Below are positions 35,091-36,023 of a DNA stretch of 36,023 bases, one piece after another. Under the pieces are notes generated by a model. That model was given only the letters and a program-made list of their open reading frames with translations. It did no database searches and was not told where the DNA came from. Each line of letters starts with the position of its first letter. The stretch's first letter is position 1. Origin of the DNA: Actinomycetota bacterium. Its GTDB lineage: Bacteria > Actinomycetota > Actinomycetes > Nanopelagicales > Nanopelagicaceae. Made by a program: the position numbers and the translations under genes. Location: the NCBI GenBank assembly GCA_947377725.1, contig CANCGX010000008.1:1-36023 (forward strand), written 5' to 3'.

Positions 35091-35205
35091 CAACAATTTG
35101 TTGAATCTCTAACGTCTTGTCACCGACCAGAGTTTTATCTCTGGACCGAAGTGGTTCCTATCGAAATAGGTAAGACGTATGAAGTCAGGAAAGTTGCCTT
35201 TCCTG
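35091..35205 (-). promoter_or_regulatory. rpsB leader with a predicted three-way-junction RNA
   Basis: In the minus-strand RNA, ACGUCUU (35178-35172) can pair perfectly with AAGACGU (35118-35112). Inside lie CCUAU-UUCG-AUAGG (35170-35157) and CCAGAG-AUAAAA-CUCUGG (35144-35127), the latter extendable with CAC/GUG. Upstream is a hairpin CAGGAAA-N6-TTTCCTG (35205-35186) and downstream a 13-base palindrome (35091-35103). The nested stems point to a structured leader, perhaps for S2 autoregulation, but this is by-eye pairing. Confidence 0.45.
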
Positions 35206-35263
35206 CTGGGTGAATCTTATTGGGCTCCTCCGTGAGGACAAAATCAAGGCCGATCAAGTTCCA

Positions 35264-36023
35264 TCAGGCACGAGGGTGAGCTTGCTCGTACGCCTTTTGG
35301 AGTCTTTCTGGCGATACATGCGTATAAATCTGGGTGGTCGACAGCGATGAATGACCCAAAATCTCTTGAACGGTTCGAAGGTCAGCCCCACCTTCAAGAA
35401 GATGGGTGGCAGCAGTGTGGCGAAGGCCATGAGGCCCCATCGTCGATCCAATTGCCTCCATTGCGTCATACACAGCATCGCGCGCAGTCCGTTGGTCGAT
35501 ACGTTTACCTCTCGACCCTAGAAAAACCGCGCTTCCGGATTTTTCATTAACCACTTTTGGGCGAGCAAGCTGAAGGTAATTCTGAAGAGCTTCCATGGCA
35601 GGAATTCCAATAGGAACAACTCGCTCTTTATTTCCTTTTCCAATTACCCGCAAAGTATTTCGAGATGTGTCGATTGAAAGAATATCTAACCCGCATAGTT
35701 CTGAAATACGAATTCCTGAGGCATACAAGACTTCAACCATTGCAAGATTTCGCAGGTTCACAGGAGAAGGATCTTCGCCGGCTTTCAACTGAAGGGCCGC
35801 CAGAACAATTTCTGTATCTTCAATATCTAGAACTTCAGGAAGATGCGGTTGTGGTTTTGGAATGGCAAGTGCAGCGCCATAATCAGATTTGATCCACCCG
35901 TTGCTTGCTGCCCAGTATGTAAAAGCCCTCATCGAAACGATTCTGCGAGCCAATGTAGAACGAGTTGCGCCGTTGGCTTGCAAAGAAGCTAACCACGAAC
36001 GAATATGTGAAAGATCTAAATCT
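35264..36023 (-). CDS. xerC: XerC-like tyrosine recombinase (N terminus cut by window edge)
   Basis: This is the catalytic part of a chromosome-dimer resolving tyrosine recombinase. The frame is open to the right edge, so the N-terminal core-binding domain is only partly present. Catalytic residues are visible: Arg in ASGIRISEL, Lys in GKGNKERV, HGLRHTAA (His-x-x-Arg), His in LGHSS, and Tyr in QIYTH. The ordinary place near rpsB and the XerC-like sequence argue for the housekeeping enzyme rather than a phage integrase. XerC versus XerD is inferred from position. Confidence 0.88.
   Translation of the reverse strand, partial: DLDLSHIRSWLASLQANGATRSTLARRIVSMRAFTYWAASNGWIKSDYGAALAIPKPQPHLPEVLDIEDTEIVLAALQLKAGEDPSPVNLRNLAMVEVLYASGIRISELCGLDILSIDTSRNTLRVIGKGNKERVVPIGIPAMEALQNYLQLARPKVVNEKSGSAVFLGSRGKRIDQRTARDAVYDAMEAIGSTMGPHGLRHTAATHLLEGGADLRTVQEILGHSSLSTTQIYTHVSPERLQKAYEQAHPRA

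Noticed and set aside
35112..35178. tRNA-like 67-base element closed by a 7-bp stem
   Set aside because: The closing stem has tRNA length, but the inner hairpin has a 4-base loop, there is no T-loop consensus, no D loop and no CCA-type end, so it is not a tRNA.
35264..36023. Phage or island integrase
   Set aside because: No phage genes, att repeats or tRNA are nearby, and position next to rpsB with XerC-like sequence fits the housekeeping recombinase.

Overview
The window looks like chromosomal DNA from a small-genome, low-GC actinobacterium, most like the freshwater acI lineage (Nanopelagicales, e.g. Planktophila/Nanopelagicus). This is inferred from protein sequence and gene order; no search was run. 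PNPase, IspG, ProRS, ThyX and DapA read as actinobacterial, and the blocks dapB-thyX-dapA-rnj, rimP-nusA-ylxR-infB-rbfA-truB-ribF-rpsO-pnp-pepR, dxr-rseP-ispG-proS and rpsB-tsf-pyrH-frr-cdsA-rlmN are familiar from that phylum. By eye the base composition is well below 50% GC. Gaps are tiny and many genes overlap by 1 or 4 bases, as in streamlined genomes. No stretch over 300 bases lacks a gene. I see no rRNA, tRNA, CRISPR array, insertion sequence or prophage.

Layout, left to right. 1-3131 (minus): ribonuclease J (3' end cut by the window), dapA, thyX. 3188-4134 (plus): azlC-azlD, a branched-chain amino-acid exporter pair. 4131-10062 (minus): a glutaredoxin/mycoredoxin-like protein, dapB, an M16 peptidase, pnp, rpsO, ribF. 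10067-16052 (minus): truB, rbfA, infB, ylxR, nusA, rimP, a translation/transcription block. 16068-22077 (minus): a TauE/SafE permease, proS, ispG, a site-2 protease and dxr. 22122-30000: a polyamine module with a 4-aminobutyrate-type aminotransferase (plus) and, on minus, a ureohydrolase, potC, potB, potA, potD and an aminobutyraldehyde-type dehydrogenase. 29997-36023 (minus): rlmN, cdsA, frr, pyrH, tsf, rpsB and a XerC-like recombinase cut by the right edge.

How the genes work together. Most of the window is housekeeping: initiation (IF2, RbfA, RimP, S15, S2), elongation (EF-Ts), recycling (RRF), RNA decay (RNase J, PNPase), the MEP isoprenoid pathway (Dxr, IspG), lysine/diaminopimelate synthesis (DapA, DapB), dTMP synthesis (ThyX), UMP kinase and phospholipid synthesis (CdsA). 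The accessory part is the polyamine module. PotABCD would import putrescine, spermidine or a related cation; the ureohydrolase would remove urea from agmatine or a guanidino acid; the aminotransferase and dehydrogenase would carry carbon and nitrogen toward GABA and succinate semialdehyde. It lies between rlmN and dxr, which are usually close together in actinobacteria.

The most interesting non-coding signals are (i) a leader upstream of rpsB that can fold into a three-way junction closed by a 7-bp stem, (ii) an rpsO leader with two mutually exclusive hairpins, (iii) two strong hairpins in a 124-base gap before infB, and (iv) promoter -10 elements placed 6-7 bases before the start codon (thyX, gabT, potD, the dehydrogenase gene), which point to leaderless mRNAs. 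I see no convincing wholly new protein system.
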